A DNA stretch of 64,000 bases. Origin: Branchiostoma floridae (lineage: Eukaryota > Chordata > Leptocardii > Amphioxiformes > Branchiostomatidae). The translations under genes were made by a program, and so were the position numbers. Of this stretch, positions 1 to 12,183 are shown piece after piece. The stretch lies in NCBI RefSeq assembly GCF_000003815.2, contig NC_049983.1, positions 21,820,401-21,884,400 on the forward strand, given 5' to 3'. Position 1 is the first letter of the stretch, and each line of letters opens with the position of its first letter. The notes beneath the pieces were generated by a model that did no database searches, had not been told where the DNA came from, and worked only from the letters and a program-made list of their open reading frames with translations.

Positions 1-245
1 GTACTTCATCATGAGTGTATTGGTGTGTGTGTGCGGCGCATGTGTCCGTGAGTGTGCGCTTGCATGGGTATGCATATGTGTGCATTGCACTTCCATACTG
101 TAACAGTGTGTACGCTTTCATACAACACATGCCCACTTCTCCACTGGGCTCATACCACGAAATCAAAATGCCACAAAAATAAAATGACACAGACACACCA
201 AAAACAACACCTGCATTTTCCATGAAGGTTAGGAAATTACAGTAC

Positions 246-3200
246 CTGGAGATGTCACACTGGAAGTCTATGCCTTCATGTAGGGACTCCACATGGCAGC
301 TAGCCTTCGGCATGGTGGACAGGATCTGTTTGGCCTTCTCTGCTTCCGTGTTCAGCTTGGCCATGGCTCTGGTGTTCTCCGTCACGTCAGCCTTCCACTT
401 TCTACAACCATGTAGCAAACACAACAGTTCAATAAGGTACATGTACATGCATCATAAAGCTACAGTAAGTATATTCTATGAATGACATCAAAGGACTGAC
501 TGCACTCATTAATTTTTGCCTGATTTTGAAAAGAAAAAAACACCAGAATCTTTTTCCCGTCTGAAAATGGTCAATATGATGAGACGGTACCAAAATGGGA
601 AAATATTTAGTGTGGCAGCCTTGATTGTACTTGACTGAAAAAGTGACCGTAGTGAGGAACGTGTAGCCATGACTGTAGTTGAAGTGAAACTAGTTCCATA
701 GTAAAAGTGGCATCAAGGTGGAAGCCTTGACTGTGATTGTCAATTTGGGAAGTGATACAGTCTAATACACTTATGTCACTTGGTGCACACTTGCTGTGGC
801 CTAACTGAAATGTGTGATTTTCTGCTTAGCATCACAACTGCACATACACACTGTGCACTGTGAGTCTACAGATTGATGTACCTTTTAAATTCCTGTACAA
901 AGTAGTCCACTATGATCCTATTGAGCTGGTCTCCACCCAGATGGTCCCGTCTGACGCTGGCCAGCACTCGGTACATCCCCCCACTCACAGCCAGGACTGT
1001 GGCGTCAATACTGCTGCCTCCTACTCGATACACCAGTGCAACTCTGTAGGAGGAAAGCATGGCAAGTTTAGTATTCACACACTCCCTACATCCCCTACTT
1101 ACAGCCACACACTCGGTACATCCCCCCACTCACATCCACACACTCGGTACATCCCCCCACTCACAGCCAGGACTGTGGCGTCAATACTGCTGCCTCCTAC
1201 TCGATACACCAGCGCAACTCTGTAGGAGGTAAGGATGACAAGCTTAGTTACTATCCACACACTCAGTACATCCCGGAACTCACAGCCAGGACTGTGGCAT
1301 CGATGCTGCTGCCACCTACTCGATACACCAGCGCAACTCTGTAGGAGGAAAGCATGGCAATCTCATTTACACACTAAAGGCTTTACAGAGAAATACTGTC
1401 GTCTAAAGATGATCAAAGCAAGTAGTACTAAATGATTTTAAGTTTGCAGGGATTCAAACATGACTGGCATCGATGCTGCTGCCCCCTACTCGATACACCA
1501 GGGATACTCTGTAGGAGGTAGACATGCCAATCTCAGTATACAAGCTCAAGGCCTTATGAGTTAAGATTGTCATCTGAAATTCACAGGATCAGAGTCACTA
1601 GTAATTTAGTGATTTTCAGGAATCCTGCAATATCCCAACTGTCATCAAACAATAATTTCCAAGCAGACCCTAAACCAAGGTAGCATAAGATAGTATCAAA
1701 AACTGGCAAAGCAGTGTAGCCAGCCTAGGAGAAGCCAATGCACACCTCTAATGCACATCCACAATCCATTCTGACATTACTTTGAGCACAGAATCTATGA
1801 CTTTAACACATGACCACATACCTGCTGTCCTTGGGGCTTTCCTGTCCAATGTTGTGAGCATACGCAGCAGCTACAGGCTCCGGAATGGTTCTCAACACGT
1901 GGAACCCTGCTTCTGTTGCAGCTCGTCTAAACAAAACGACCAGAATTTATTCTACACGGCTTAGTTTATACTAGTAATAACATTGTAACATATGCTGTTT
2001 TTCTTCCTGTAGATTTGTGATAGTTCAGAGGAGAGTTATTATTAATAGTACTGCTTATTAAATTGTGTATAAAGTTTATACACAATGTAATAAGCAGTAA
2101 TATCAATGATAACTGTGTTTACAATGTTGAATGTTCCCTCTATAATGTAACAGATGCCCTTGATTACCCCTCTTAAAATATTCCCTATTCATGGCAACAT
2201 CTAATGTCCATGGAAATTCCCCAAGCTTTTTTTTCAAAAGCACAATTAACTGTGGACCACAGCTTAACGTCCCGTCCTAAAGGAATGCAACTCTTCTGGT
2301 AACGTTTATGTCAGGTGAGTAAGACAGCCAGAATCAAACTCATGGCTTCTAGTTCTAGAGGCAGGGGCTCTATACCACTGGACTACGCACAGCAGTCTAA
2401 ATGGATCGACATAGCCATCATGCTCAGCATTATTACCTCACAGCATCTTTTTGCTGTTCATCAAAGTTCAGCGGAACAGCAACAACAGCATTCTTCCCAC
2501 CACTCATCTCCTTAGACTGGGCGATATCTGTGCGGGGAAAAAGAGTTTCTTAGTCATTACGCAAATAAGGTGCATAAAATGCACTCATTGAATTTTCTCC
2601 TTTACTAAACCTTCGAGCTCTCAGAGTTTCAGCCCAATAAAATTCTCTCAGTGCCAAGACTTGATTGCTGACCTCCGAACTGAAACAAGTGAACTAGATT
2701 GACACCACTAACTTCCGGGTATAGCGTGCAGCTGTTTTCTTCTGGGGAATACCCCTATCCTAGTTATTATAACTGGGCGTAGCACAAAGGATGCGTAGCT
2801 GTACTACTTCCCATATTACACAATCTTGTATTGGGTAGATAATCCCTATGGAACTGTGGTTAGTTATGTACCAGTAGAGGCCATACTTTGTACCTTGTAC
2901 GATTGCTGTGCAATAAAGTTATTATTGTATCTGATTGTGGCAGCTTAAACTTTTAAAGGATAAAAACACAAAATAAAGGCTAAAACAAACAAACAAACAA
3001 GACAGAATGTACAGCATACATACCCATGAGTTTGCGAAATATCACAGTAGTGATGTGTGTAGGGGAGAAGTGCTTGGTTTTCCCATTATGCTGCACGGCA
3101 TACATTGGGTTGGAGTCCTTTTCAACAATCTGGAAAGACATGTAGATCACATTATTATTGAATGTGATCAGAAAATGTTGTACCTCGGTATCATAAAGAT

Positions 3201-6200
3201 ATTCATTGAACATTGATATTTGCACAAAATTTACAGTAGCCAGTGCTAGAGTACGCTATCCGGACAACCTTTCTGCCAAGTGGTATTGTACACTTTGGAA
3301 ATGCAAACTAGGCTGGACTTGCAGTCAATGTTGTTCCAGCTATACATATAGTTAGGGGCTGTGTGGACATCAGATGCTTCGGCCCTACCAACCTAGGAGT
3401 ATCCCAGTCAACTTGACCAGGGTTAGGGGCAGGGTGGGGTTTCCTGAAGGGTTGATCAACCAGGGGTTTGCCGAGTTGGTCTTTGAACTGCACATATATT
3501 TCTGATAAATGAAAATAAGGTCCTACCTTACAGGAGCTTGTCTTCACAGCATGTTCCACAGCTGGGTCAGCAAACCTGCAAACAAACAAAATATTAGAAA
3601 CTTTTAAACCTCTTCATTTAGTCCAGGAAAAGGTAATGGTAGTCCCATAGACTTCTTAAGGATGTAAGGGCAGTGTGTTGTTATCCACTGTGTCTCGGGC
3701 ATGGTATTGGGAGGCTGAGCCCATCCCTCTCCTTCCACTACTTTTTACTTCCCCAACCGAAGTCAGCTACCCATTTTTACACCTTGGCGGAGAGATGAAA
3801 GTTGTGTTAAGTGCCTTTCCCAATGACACAATGTCAATAGGGAATGTCAGGATTCAAACCCTTGGCCTCTGGAGTCTGGTTCTGGGCTAAACACCCTGCC
3901 ACAAATTAAGTCTATATTAAGTCTAATAAAACAGGTAAACCATAATAGTACCGGTATACAGATTGATGACTCAGATATATAGTGGCAAATCAGAGAACCA
4001 ACACTACTTATATAGTTCTTATCATGACATTGTTCATATTTGTAGAAAATGTAGCTCACTTTTTCCCCAGAATTTGTTTCACTTTGGTTATGGTGTTGGC
4101 AGCATTTCTGATCCAACCTTGTTTAGCTGCTAAGCCGACAACCTACAAGGGGAAGAGAAATGTAAATTTTCAGTTCCAAGACTTAATCCAATCTAGAACT
4201 GTATACATTGTCATGAAATGTCATCTGATTCAAATGAAAAACAGTACCAGATCAGTCAGAGCTCTTATTACCAATTTTTGGTAATACTAGTTCACCTTTA
4301 TCCACAGGGTAACCTATATCTGCTAACAGAATACATTACAGACTACATACTGTAATCTCTAACAGAATACATTGTATTTCGTGCTGACTATCAACATTGA
4401 AAATATTGCAAATTGGAATCAGCATCCATTGACCTAATATTCCTAAATACAATGCGCATGTACTCTTCTTTAAATACGGCTATCATAGGTGAGCCGCCTG
4501 AAAAAGGTGAACTAGCATTACATAATTTACATGCAAAAATTTGCACATGGGAGCGACCCTCACGGCCGGCCATATTATATATAAGACTATCACCGTATTC
4601 CAGCCAAGTTTTAAAACGTCGTGAGGATCTCTTGATGATTTATCTGGAGTTAAGGTCTTCTTCCCGACAAGTTTGAAGACCTCGTGAAGATCACTTCGTG
4701 AAAACGGAATTTCTGGCGTCAAAACTTGAACACATTTCAGGGTTTGAGGATCTGTTTCCGAACCCGAATACAGGAAGTACCATCACGGCTCTATATGGGG
4801 TTTTCGCGAGCCCCATATTTTCACTTCCGGTCACGCATTTGACTTCGCAGTTTGAGTTGACGGAACAGCGTTCAAAAGATGTTACCAGTAATACAGACAT
4901 AAAGCTCTACTCTTACACATTATTTTGGCAGTTTTTCTATATATAACTTGCACATGGCTCTGTATTGACTGGGTATGGCATCAACTGGAAATACCCGCAC
5001 GTAGTTGTGTAGTCATTGGATATGAACAAGGTAATACCATTGTTGAATACTAGTACTTTGAAGGTAAGACAGGTGTGTTGCATTTGACTACAGGCCAGGT
5101 ATGACCAGATGAGGTACATTACAGGTAAGACAGGTGTGTTTTCTTTGACTACAGGCCAAGTAAGACCAGATGAGGTACATTACAGGTAAGACAGGTGTGT
5201 TTTCTTTAACTTGTGACTACTAGTCTATGACTAGATGAGGTATTTTACAGGTAAGAATGGTATGTTTTCTTTTAATACATGCCAGGGTTGACCAGACGAG
5301 GTACATTACAGGTAAGAGAGGTGTGTTTTCTTTGACAACAGACCAGGTAAGATCAGATGAGGTACATTACATGTAAGACAGGTGTGTTGTCTTTGACTTA
5401 TGACCAGATGAGATACATTACAGGTAAGGCAGGTGGGTTGTCTTTCACTTATGACCAGGTATGACCAGATGAGGTACATTACAGGTGAGACAGGTGTGTT
5501 TACTTTGACTACAGGCCAAGTAAGACCAGTTTATGTATATTAGAGGTAAGACAGGTGTGTTTTCTTTAACTTATGATCAGGTATGACCAGATGAGGTACA
5601 TTACAAGTAAGACAGGTGTGTTTTCTTGAATACATGCCAGGTAAGACCAGATGAGGTACATTACAGGTGAGACAGGTGTGTTTTCTTTGAATAATGACCA
5701 GGTAAGACCAGATGAGGTACATTACAGGTAAGAGAGGTGTGTTTTCTTTGACAACAGACCAGGTAAGATCAGATGAGGTACATTACAGGTAAGACAGGTA
5801 TGTTGTCTTTGACTTATGACCAGATGAGGTACATTACAGGTAAGACAGGTGTGTTTTCTTTGAATAATGACCAGGTAAGACCAGATGAGGTACATTACAG
5901 GTAAGACAGGTGTGTTTTCGTTGACTACAGGCCAGGTATGACCAGACGAGGTACATTAGAGGCAAGACAGGTGTGTTTTCTTTACCTACAGAAGAGATAT
6001 GAAAATAACACACCTGTCTTACCTGAAAAATTTCCTTACCTTGTGTCATATGACCAATCTTCAAATGAAACACACCTTTCTTACCTGTAATGTACCTTAC
6101 CTGGTGCCTAATGGTCAATCTTTAAATGAAACACACTTGTATTACCTGCAATGTACCTTTTCATGTGCCTTATGGTCAATCTTCAAAGAGAACACACCTT

Positions 6201-9200
6201 TCCTACCTGTAATGTACCTTACCTGGTGTCCTGCGGTCAATTTTCGAATAGAACACACCTGTCTCACCTGAAAAGTTTTTACCTTGTGTCTTATGGTCAA
6301 TCTTCAAATGAAACACACTTGTCTAATCTTAATGTACCTGGTGTCTTATGGTCGATCTTCAAGGAAAACACACCTATCATTTCTGTTTATACCTTACCTG
6401 GTGTCTTTTGGTCAATCTTCAAAGAAAACACACTTGTCTTACCTGTAATGTACCTTACCTGGTGCCTTATGGTCAATCTTTAAAGAAAACACACTTGTCT
6501 CACCTGTAATGTACCTTACCTGGTGCCTTATGGTAGATCTTTCAAGAAAACACACTTGTATTACCTGTAATGTACATTACCTGGTGTCTTATGGTCAATC
6601 TTTAAAGAAAGCACACTTGTCTTACCTGTAATGTACCTTACAAGATCTCTTATGATCAATCTTCAAAGAAAACAAACACATGTCTTACCTGGAATTTCTC
6701 TTCCCTCACTTTTGAAGGAAACTATATCTGACATGTAATGTACCTCATCTGGTTTACCTGGTACCTAGTCCGAGTACACGAGTACAGACCTGCTTTACCT
6801 TTAATTATATGTACGACACTCTCACATCCCTCCCGGCATCATTAGATAGTTTCACTCTTCACTATTATCGCACCACTTAGTATGTATCATTGTGGGAATC
6901 GTGGGAAGGCTAACTGCTTTGGGAGCAATTCTTTTCGGAAAAATCAAACAGACCAGGGGTTATACCAAACCTTTAACTAATATCATTGGAGAGAGTCACT
7001 CTGCGAGTGACCGTTTTTCTTCCTGGCCATAGGAGAGACGCGAACTTTCAACCTTTGTAGTGTAAGTTATGACTCTGAAAGACTTGTGTTTTACACAAAA
7101 CGTTTTTATACACATCGTTTTGAAAGAGTACCATTGATGAATCTTGGACAAGTGCGGAGGAAAGTCTCACTCCCCCTGTCAAATCCATTCCTGTATCCTG
7201 AGAAAGATACAGTCATCATAATATAGTGAGCGGGAAAGAATGAACCTTTACAAAGTGATAAGTTAGCAGTTTCATATGGTCGCATTATTCTGGTAAGGCG
7301 TACTACTTTGTGGGTAATACTCTCCGTTGTTTGAAGAACAATTTCTTTTATCCGAAGTAAAACAGGCCGTTGATCATCAGGTATTACCAAACCTTTAATC
7401 AATCTAAAATTTATATTATCGCAAACTGTGCACGCGGCGTTTTTTTCGTCATTAACACTGGAGACATGCGACAACCTTCAAAACGCTTGCAATAGTCTTA
7501 GTTATACTTAAGGAACACGCGCGTTTCACCAAGTGAATTATAGTAATATTTCAACGACGTGATTGGAAGGTTTCACGATGCCTACGTGTTCTCTTTTACC
7601 GAAAATGCGAACTGTTATATTCATTGGTTCACAGTCAGATGGTGTTACTAAACCATTAAGCTATATTACAACAAATATGCACCCTTTACACAGAACATTT
7701 GAGTCTATTTCACCCAAAAGACTCTACAACGAATGTTTTAGCCATATGACAAAAGATCCTTGATTCACACCGACTGATGAGTTTTCATCTGTATCGTTGG
7801 AAGAAATACCCGTCATATCTCTTGCAGTTTCACGTAGCTCGTTGGAAAGGAGTATTGTGATATTTCAACTTGTATCATTTGAGATCATTTGAAAGATACA
7901 GTCAACTGAAAACTGTTAAGGGTCCCATTTCAGTACTGTGTTGCTGAAAAGACCTATCGGGCCTCCACAAATCCCTGTTGACAGTCATATAGAAATCTTC
8001 TGTGTCTGTACCAGTGTGTGTTCGGGAAATTAATTGGAAACGAATACATTCGCAGTTGTATCATTTGAAAGTTACTTGGCAGGAAGGATACAGAATAGTC
8101 TCGTGGCATATACAGGCGCGTTCCAACCATTCACGGCTTCGGCAGATCGAGACTACATGACTGTTATTTTGTCAATTTAAAATGCTTCTCATGATCAGGA
8201 AGTGAATTCCCTTCCGAAAATCGTGAATAGATAGGTTCCTAAGCTAGGCTTATGTGATGGTCTATCCCTGCTGATCACAGCTCTAATCTTCCTTTACTTA
8301 TAGAGCGTACAGTACATTCTTTTGTCTTCAGGCCACACCGATTTAATTTCTTGGTTCACGGATTCGCTCGCTCCTATTTTTTGGGAAAAAAAATAAAAAT
8401 AAAAATTACCACTCAGCAAATTTTCACCATTAATGAAACCATTCACCAACTTTCTGGTGTAGCAAATTGGCCTTTATATTATAAGCTCCTTAAAGTGTGG
8501 GTACAGGTGCTGTTACTGTACAAAAAAAGAGTTTTTGTACTTTTTTCAAGCTGAAAACTTTTTTTCTTTATGTTTTGGATTAGCCGTTACCTTAACCCCA
8601 ACCATTTTACAATTTTCATTTTTATTTTTATTTCGCCCTCTCGCTCCATATTTTTTATGAAAAAATCCGTGAACCAAGAAATTAAATTGGTGTGGCCTCA
8701 CTCTACCAGAGGCAAAAGTGCATACATGTATTGTTGGTTCTAAGAACACTGTGCATCCGTCTTTAAATCAATACGGCGACACCGTATCTTGAACTCGGAT
8801 AGCCTATAATCAATCTTTAATATATACAATTTAACATCTACGACTTTATTCTTTTCACACCAGACTCTTGTGCTTGTCTCACGTCGTGCCATTCCCAATG
8901 TACAACATTACTTTTGAAGGGAAAATCCGGGCATGTATACTTTGATTGAAGTACTTGTCGGCTCGCAGCTAATTTCAAATAAGAATTTTCATGGTTTCCC
9001 AAAGTGAAAACTGTCCCATCGCAGCATTGTATATCCTGTGTGCCGAATTTTTCTTTTTGAATTTCAGGCGCAACATTGTACACATAGTGCGCCTCTCTCC
9101 AACAAGAAAAAAGATTTCAAGGCACTCTCTGGGCCACGCGGCGCAGTTTTAACACATATATTTTTTGTAAGCAAGTGGTTATTTATAAGTAGTGGTCTAA

Positions 9201-10668
9201 GGAGGAGATAATAATACCTGCAGAGTGCAAACATGAAAATCAGTCTATGTTCTGACGCGGTTTTCGCAAAACAAATTTTCCTCCCTTAGATAGTGCCTCT
9301 AAGTGTGTGATTAAGCAAAACGGAAAGTGCGCCAAGGGATTGTCGTATTGAGTTCTAACACAAAACAATATTTCGTCCTAAATGCCGAAGTACGTGCTTA
9401 TTTGCAAGAGAGTCTGCCCGCCAATCTACAATTAGCGTCCGAGTAGTAAAAGCCCAAAAGAGCCGGTAACTAAATTAAACTCCCGGGCCAAGGAGGTTAT
9501 CGAGCTCTCCCCGGAGCGCTAAGTTAGGATTAGCGGGCAGGCTGCATTGAGCCACCGAAGAAACAGCCTGCCGCCCCTGGATATCGTCTGGTACCAGGAT
9601 AACTTGTTATTAATGAATGAATGAATTAAGACCTTTATTAGTATTAAACTTTTATTTGTTCATAACCCCTTTGCTGCTTTTTGTTGCTAAATGCCCTGAA
9701 AATGTGACCCGGAAACTGATAGTTGAATTACCGTGTGCCTCAAAGCCCCCATAGAGAACCATGTCTGGCCGTGAGGGTCACCCCCATGTACACGATCTTT
9801 TACATGCATTTTCCTACATACCATTTCCGTGTCTGTGTTGGCAACCATGGCAGGAGTCACACGCTGTCCGTCTTCATTTGCTACCACATCCGCCTTGCCA
9901 TCCTGTGTGAACGAGACAAGAGAAGTTGTTTCTGAAAAAGTTGTGCTTTTACAACAGGATTCATGATACATTTATCTAAGGAACAAACTACCTGTGCTTT
10001 GTTCATAACTGACTGTGCGAGGCAAGTCCTGTTGTTCCATCCAAAGAAAATGTTTCTTGCAGTGGAATGTTTAGGCAGTTGGTAGCGACACCCGTCTCGG
10101 CTCAATGAAAGTTGCAAGATTTGGGGGCGATAGGTCAAAGGTTGTAGATAGTTGGTAGCAACCCCCATCTCAGTCTAATCAACTATCTACAACCTTTGAG
10201 TTTGACCTATCGCCAATGAGTGCTCAGCCATTCTGAGCCTTGTGAAATGCTGTATCTAGGGATGCTAGCATGATAACTATTGCACCATTTTATAGGATTA
10301 TCTTCAGGGTTAGGTTAAGGGTTGATAGGATCATGAGGTGTTATTCACGAGATTATCAAAGGAACATCCTGTCAATAGTACCCAATATACCTTGTTGACA
10401 GGAACATCCTGTCAAAAATTATAGGAAATTCAAGACTTGATTAAGAGTGCCCAGAAATTCTTATTGACGAAATGGTGCTATAAATAATGCCTAACTAATT
10501 TTCATTGAAAGGAACATCCCCGGCCTTCTTAGTTTTGCCTATCTACTACAAGTAACTAGTAAGTCTAACTTTTACCCCACTCCCCCTTCCATCACTTCGC
10601 AACGTTACCTTTTGTGTGGCCAGACAAGCCGAAGTTGCGCCGAAGGAGATCCCGATGGAAGCGGCCAT
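246..10668 (-). CDS. HSPA14: HSPA14, Hsp70-like protein (3' end outside window)
   Basis: Atypical Hsp70; in vertebrates HSPA14 pairs with DNAJC2 in a cytosolic ribosome-associated chaperone complex. Nine phase-compatible exons (minus strand, 5' to 3'): 10609-10668, 9822-9902, 4060-4142, 3527-3575, 3024-3129, 2437-2527, 1822-1926, 882-1043, 246-401. Together about 297 of roughly 510 codons, covering most of the nucleotide-binding domain. Start is MAASIGISFGATSACLA, the beta-hairpin that contacts phosphate. Later landmarks are DGQRVTPAMVA, GLAAKQGWIRNAANT, KVKQILG, VAVPLNFDEQQK, GIGQ-type NIGQESP, and YRVGGSSIDATVLAVSGGMYRVLA, here quoted in parts. These match HSPA14 better than canonical Hsp70, which has DLGGGTFDVS at the last position. 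The C-terminal part continues left of base 246. Intron 2 is unusually long (5.7 kb) and repeat-filled; intron 7 holds partial copies of exon 8. Divergent from MANF. Confidence 0.9.
1063..1530 (-). repeat. Partial tandem copies of HSPA14 exon 8
   Basis: Three further copies of the 5' half of HSPA14 exon 8 (true exon 882-1043) lie at about 1145-1235, 1265-1355 and 1462-1525, inside intron 7. On the minus strand each keeps the acceptor-like CTCCTACAG (CTCCTACAGAG), the YRVGGS-type codons and, in the first two, the stretch containing CTGTGAGTG, which is a potential donor. They diverge stepwise from the real exon, the most distant being the oldest looking. They lack the exon's 3' half, so are read as non-functional exon fragments. 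Confidence 0.75.
2047..2102. repeat. Short inverted repeat
   Basis: ACTGCTTATTA and the following AATTGTGTATAAA are mirrored by TTTATACACAAT and TAATAAGCAGT with almost no spacer. A small palindrome in HSPA14 intron 6/7 region; no coding content. Confidence 0.7.
2290..2420. repeat. tRNA-derived SINE fragment
   Basis: The segment around AGCCAGAATCAAACTCATGG followed by a CTATACCACTGGACTACGC stretch has the layout of a tRNA-derived SINE head on the minus strand (B box then A box in reverse). Similar sequence occurs at 3700-3890 and 37630-37800. Assigned by pattern only. Confidence 0.4.
3690..3892. repeat. SINE-like dispersed repeat
   Basis: Contains CCAACCGAAGTCAGCTACCC, GTGTTAAGTGCCTTTCCCAA and AGGATTCAAACCC, then a final CTGGTTCTGGGCTAAAC. 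The same order of blocks recurs at 37630-37800. Layout matches a tRNA-derived SINE in reverse orientation. Lies in HSPA14 intron 3. Confidence 0.5.
5050..5990. repeat. Minisatellite, about 60-bp unit (left half of a head-to-head array)
   Basis: About fifteen copies of a roughly 60-bp unit. Core blocks are GAGGTACATTACAGGTAAGA, CAGGTGTGTTTTCTTTGA and ACAGGCCAGGTAAGACCAGA. Units vary by a few bases and small deletions. It lies in HSPA14 intron 2. Each unit includes ACAGGTAAG, which resembles a splice acceptor fused to a donor on the plus strand. Confidence 0.9.
6000..6740. repeat. Minisatellite, same family in opposite orientation
   Basis: About twelve units of the reverse complement of the array to its left: CTTACCTGTAATGTACCTTA, CCTGGTGCCTTATGGTCAAT and AAAGAAAACACACTTGT repeat every 60-62 bp. 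Divergence between units is higher than in the left half. Together the halves form a 1.7-kb imperfect palindrome. Confidence 0.88.
6800..8330. other. Non-coding HSPA14 intron sequence with faint tandem similarity
   Basis: No supported exon. Phrases such as CCAAACCTTTAA (near 6965 and 7388) and a related CTAAACCATTAAG (7650), with similar surroundings, recur roughly every 300-400 bp. This suggests an old, decayed tandem repeat. The open frames here have no recognisable protein. Confidence 0.35.
8331..8697. mobile_element. MITE with 33-bp terminal inverted repeats
   Basis: GGCCACACCGATTTAATTTC at 8331 continues to 8363 and is matched in reverse by 8665-8697 with one mismatch. It is flanked on both sides by TCA, a possible 3-bp target-site duplication. 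A GGCC start and 3-bp duplication would fit PIF/Harbinger-type elements, but no transposase is present. The interior is A/T-rich. Confidence 0.7.
10124..10214. repeat. Short fold-back repeat
   Basis: GGCGATAGGTCAAAGGTTG followed by TAGATAGTTG is mirrored by CAACTATCTACAACCTTTGA and TGACCTATCGCC, with about 25 bp between. Located in HSPA14 intron 1; probably a small inverted-repeat element. Confidence 0.7.
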
Positions 10669-10987
10669 CTTTGCTGCAGTGACTTCTGTACAGTATTTAG
10701 GAGTTAACTACTCAAAACAAACTACAAACTGTAAAACCGGCGTTCACTTTCCAAAAACTTGCGGACTGGTGAGCATGTGTGAGTCAACCCGGAAGCAATA
10801 TGTGACATGATTAACCTTTTAACCTTTGCCCTGTAGAGATTCCGTTCGGCCAATCAGAATTTAGACGCTAACCTTTGCCCCGGAACTATTTGTCTCGACC
10901 TATCAGAACCCGCCAGCTGGACTCAGAGATGATACTTCCTGAAAGTCCACGTTTTTGACTGTCACGACGGACATTTAGACCGAAAAC
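10661..10987. promoter_or_regulatory. Divergent HSPA14/MANF promoter region
   Basis: The HSPA14 start codon (10668, minus) and MANF start codon (10988, plus) are 319 bp apart, so one shared bidirectional promoter is likely. On the minus strand AAGATGGCCGC spans 10661-10671 and includes the HSPA14 ATG; this is the YY1-type motif found just downstream of many animal start sites. A CCAAT box (GGCCAATCAG) lies near 10850. CCACG occurs near 10948, but not at the spacing of a canonical ER-stress element. Confidence 0.55.
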
Positions 10988-12147
10988 ATGAACGTATCCG
11001 TACTCTGTGTCTGTGTCTCCTTCGCTGTTTTCAGCTTACTCGCTGGAAGAGCTCAGGCGAAGGCGAAATCAGACGATGACTGCGAAGGTAGGGTTTTGTA
11101 GGTCACAATAATCCTTCTCCAAGCAGATGTTAGACACCGGCTTGTTTCATACCGGTGTTTTTTTCGGCATTTTGTAAGTCTCCGTTTTGATCTATTCGTT
11201 AATCTAAAGAGAGGAGACGACAGACCACTAAAATGTTTTTAGAAAGGCACAAAAACGGTTAAAGCAAGTCTACAATTGTTTGGAGATTAACAGTAGTGAC
11301 AAAGCAAATGGACCTTATGTAATATCTGCTCAGTTATCTACAGCAACTTGAGCAAGAATGTTGTATGAAACTACAGTATGCCAGAAAAGTACTTGAAATA
11401 TTGAGGTATAAGTATAGAAAGAAAACTACGAGTTGACTGGCAGTAAAATTACCATATTACTGAACCTTATTGTATCAATATTCAAGACAGTTAACCTTTT
11501 GTAATATGTATTGTGTATCAAATATTAGTCTAGGTGTAACGTTATAGCCAAAGTATGTTACAGTCAAATAACAACGTGTGATAAACAACCATTATCATAA
11601 TGTCCAACGAAAAGGTTCCTGAAAATTTGAAAAGCTTTTCTTGTCTTTTAAGAAAATTCCTTCAATTTTAAAATTCTTCACATCAAATTAGAACTTTGAA
11701 CATTGATGTTAACTTATTTGAAGCTTTGACCTGACAATGCTTCATAACATATGGTTGCTTTTGCTGCACAAACTGACAAAGTTGCCATAGTCTGACAGAC
11801 CTTTCAGACAGCATTTGCTGTCTTTTGTCTGTGACTGGCATCTGTGACATTTTTGAGTGTCTGAAATGCTTGAGTAACTCACTGTTATGTTGCATATCCT
11901 ATTTTCTAGATGTCAAACCTTCTTATCAACATTGCTTTTGTTATTTATTCAGAACTTTTGAACATTTTTTTTTCAGTTTGCATCAAGTTCTTGACGAGGT
12001 TGTCTGATAGCATCCCTGAGGAGGATGCCAGCAACATGGACAAGATTGAGAAACATCTCAGGAAAGCTTGTAAAACTGCTAAAGGCAAAGAGAACCGCTT
12101 TGTGAGTGAATTTTTACCTTCACCAAGGAAGTTATGTTTTCATCTGC

Positions 12148-12183
<36 letters not shown>

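Noticed and set aside
6151-6483. Repetitive open frames over the minisatellite (for example 110 codons)
   Set aside because: Frame openness is a by-product of the roughly 60-bp repeat; the encoded peptides are just the repeat read through.
5050-6740. CRISPR-like array
   Set aside because: Units are contiguous 60-bp minisatellite repeats without constant repeat/variable spacer alternation, in an animal intron.
7106-7474. 122-codon minus-strand open frame
   Set aside because: No match to HSPA14 or any family; the expected HSPA14 exon for this position was found at 4060-4142 instead.
10840-10960. ER-stress response element in the MANF promoter
   Set aside because: CCAAT and CCACG are both present but not in the CCAAT-N9-CCACG or ATTGG-N-CCACG arrangement.
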